In this document: positions 6,819 through 7,001 of the stretch, piece by piece
Layout: each line of letters begins with the position of its first letter
Position numbering within the stretch: the first letter of the stretch is position 1
NCBI GenBank assembly: GCA_002376725.1
Contig: DFOM01000029.1
Coordinates: 1 to 7,001, forward strand
Length of the DNA stretch: 7,001 nucleotides
Direction: 5' to 3'
Source of the DNA: Cloacimonetes bacterium UBA3541
GTDB lineage: Bacteria; Cloacimonadota; Cloacimonadia; Cloacimonadales; Cloacimonadaceae
Program-made: the position numbers and the translations under genes
The notes under the pieces: model-generated
Told to the model about the DNA's origin: nothing
What the model saw: the letters and a program-made list of their open reading frames with translations, nothing else
Databases searched by the model: none

Positions 6819-6832
6819 TTAAAGTACTTTAA
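6819..6832. repeat. Perfect 14-bp palindrome TTAAAGTACTTTAA
   Basis: The sequence equals its own reverse complement over 14 bases and lies about 130 bp upstream of the sugar transferase, between the candidate promoter and the repeat blocks. A dimeric regulator could bind it, but AT-rich palindromes of this length can arise by chance. Confidence 0.35.
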
Positions 6833-6885
6833 TATAAATTAGATCCTCTTACCTTTTTAATTAATCTATGAATTTTAGGGTAGGT

Positions 6886-6914
6886 ATAATATAACAAATT
6901 TATATTATTTTGAA
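6886..6914 (-). promoter_or_regulatory. Possible sigma70-like promoter for the sugar transferase
   Basis: On the minus strand TTCAAA (6914 to 6909) is separated by 17 nt from TATTAT (6891 to 6886). The -10 matches the consensus at five of six positions and the -35 at four of six. Such matches are common in AT-rich DNA. If used, the transcript would begin near 6879 and carry a leader of roughly 185 nt that contains the palindrome and repeat blocks R1 to R3. I see no clear Bacteroidota-type TAnnTTTG element here. Confidence 0.22.
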
Positions 6915-6934
6915 TATTCTTATTAAAGTAAAAA

Positions 6935-6962
6935 ATCTGCGTTATCTGCGTAATCTGCGTGA
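6935..6962 (+). repeat. 9-bp-period repeat block R4, opposite orientation to R1-R3
   Basis: Three units, ATCTGCGTT, ATCTGCGTA and ATCTGCGTG, run in exact 9-base steps on the plus strand and end in GTGAAA. It forms an inverted pair with R3, with 203 bp between the two. Confidence 0.85.
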
Positions 6963-6980
6963 AACATAAATAATTATGTT

Positions 6981-7001
6981 ACAGATAGCACAGATAACAC
7001 A
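6981..7001 (-). repeat. Repeat block R5, identical to part of R1, cut by window edge
   Basis: All 21 bases up to the window end match 6772-6792. The match probably continues beyond the edge. Identity over this length when R2 and R3 have drifted suggests recent copying or ongoing conversion between copies. Confidence 0.8.

Noticed and set aside
6701..7001. CRISPR array
   Set aside because: The repeats are 9-base tandem units of mixed orientation without uniform spacers, and no cas gene is present.

Overview
This window is part of a bacterial surface-polysaccharide (exopolysaccharide, capsule or O-antigen type) biosynthesis locus. All five recognisable genes lie on the minus strand, so the biological reading order runs from the right end to the left end. 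The DNA is AT-rich and the genetic code is standard. The initiating sugar transferase has a domain layout I know from Bacteroidota and related FCB-group lineages: a few N-terminal membrane segments, a methyltransferase-like middle part, then a PglC/WcaJ-type catalytic domain with a GVR-x-LSxHYxSLYP signature. Shine-Dalgarno sequences are weak or missing before the deacetylase and the 359-residue gene. Short 9-bp-period repeats of the CGCAGATTA / CACAGATTA type, which I recall from many uncultured FCB-group genomes, lie at the right end. I infer a Bacteroidota-like or related candidate-phylum organism; this is not proven by the window.

Layout from right to left. Positions 6692-7001 hold no gene. 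They contain a cluster of 9-bp-period repeats in both orientations, a perfect 14-bp palindrome and a possible promoter. Positions 5087-6691 encode the initiating polyprenyl-phosphate sugar phosphotransferase. Positions 4240-5086 are an 847-bp AT-rich stretch with no convincing gene, holding some inverted repeats. Positions 1-4239 hold a tight four-gene cassette: a NodB-type polysaccharide deacetylase (3091-4239), a BioF2/CelD/FemAB-like GNAT protein (1996-3075), a small GNAT-like acyltransferase (1377-2003), and a Wzx-type flippase that runs off the left edge (1375 to 1). Gaps inside the cassette are 15 nt, an 8-nt overlap and 1 nt, which indicates one transcript and translational coupling.

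How the genes could work together: the sugar transferase loads the first sugar-phosphate onto undecaprenyl phosphate at the inner face of the membrane. The deacetylase and the two acyltransferase-like proteins may alter N- or O-acyl groups on the growing glycan or its precursor. The flippase then moves the lipid-linked oligosaccharide across the membrane. No glycosyltransferase is visible here; these presumably lie beyond the left edge. The cassette is clearly more AT-rich than the sugar transferase in the lines I counted by hand, which fits the common pattern of a conserved initiating gene next to an exchangeable low-GC specificity region.

I did not find a convincing new defence, mobile or RNA-guided system. 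The items most worth a second look are the repeat cluster that also supplies the sugar transferase ribosome binding site, the paired deacetylase and acyltransferase genes, and an interlocking set of inverted repeats in the 847-bp gap.
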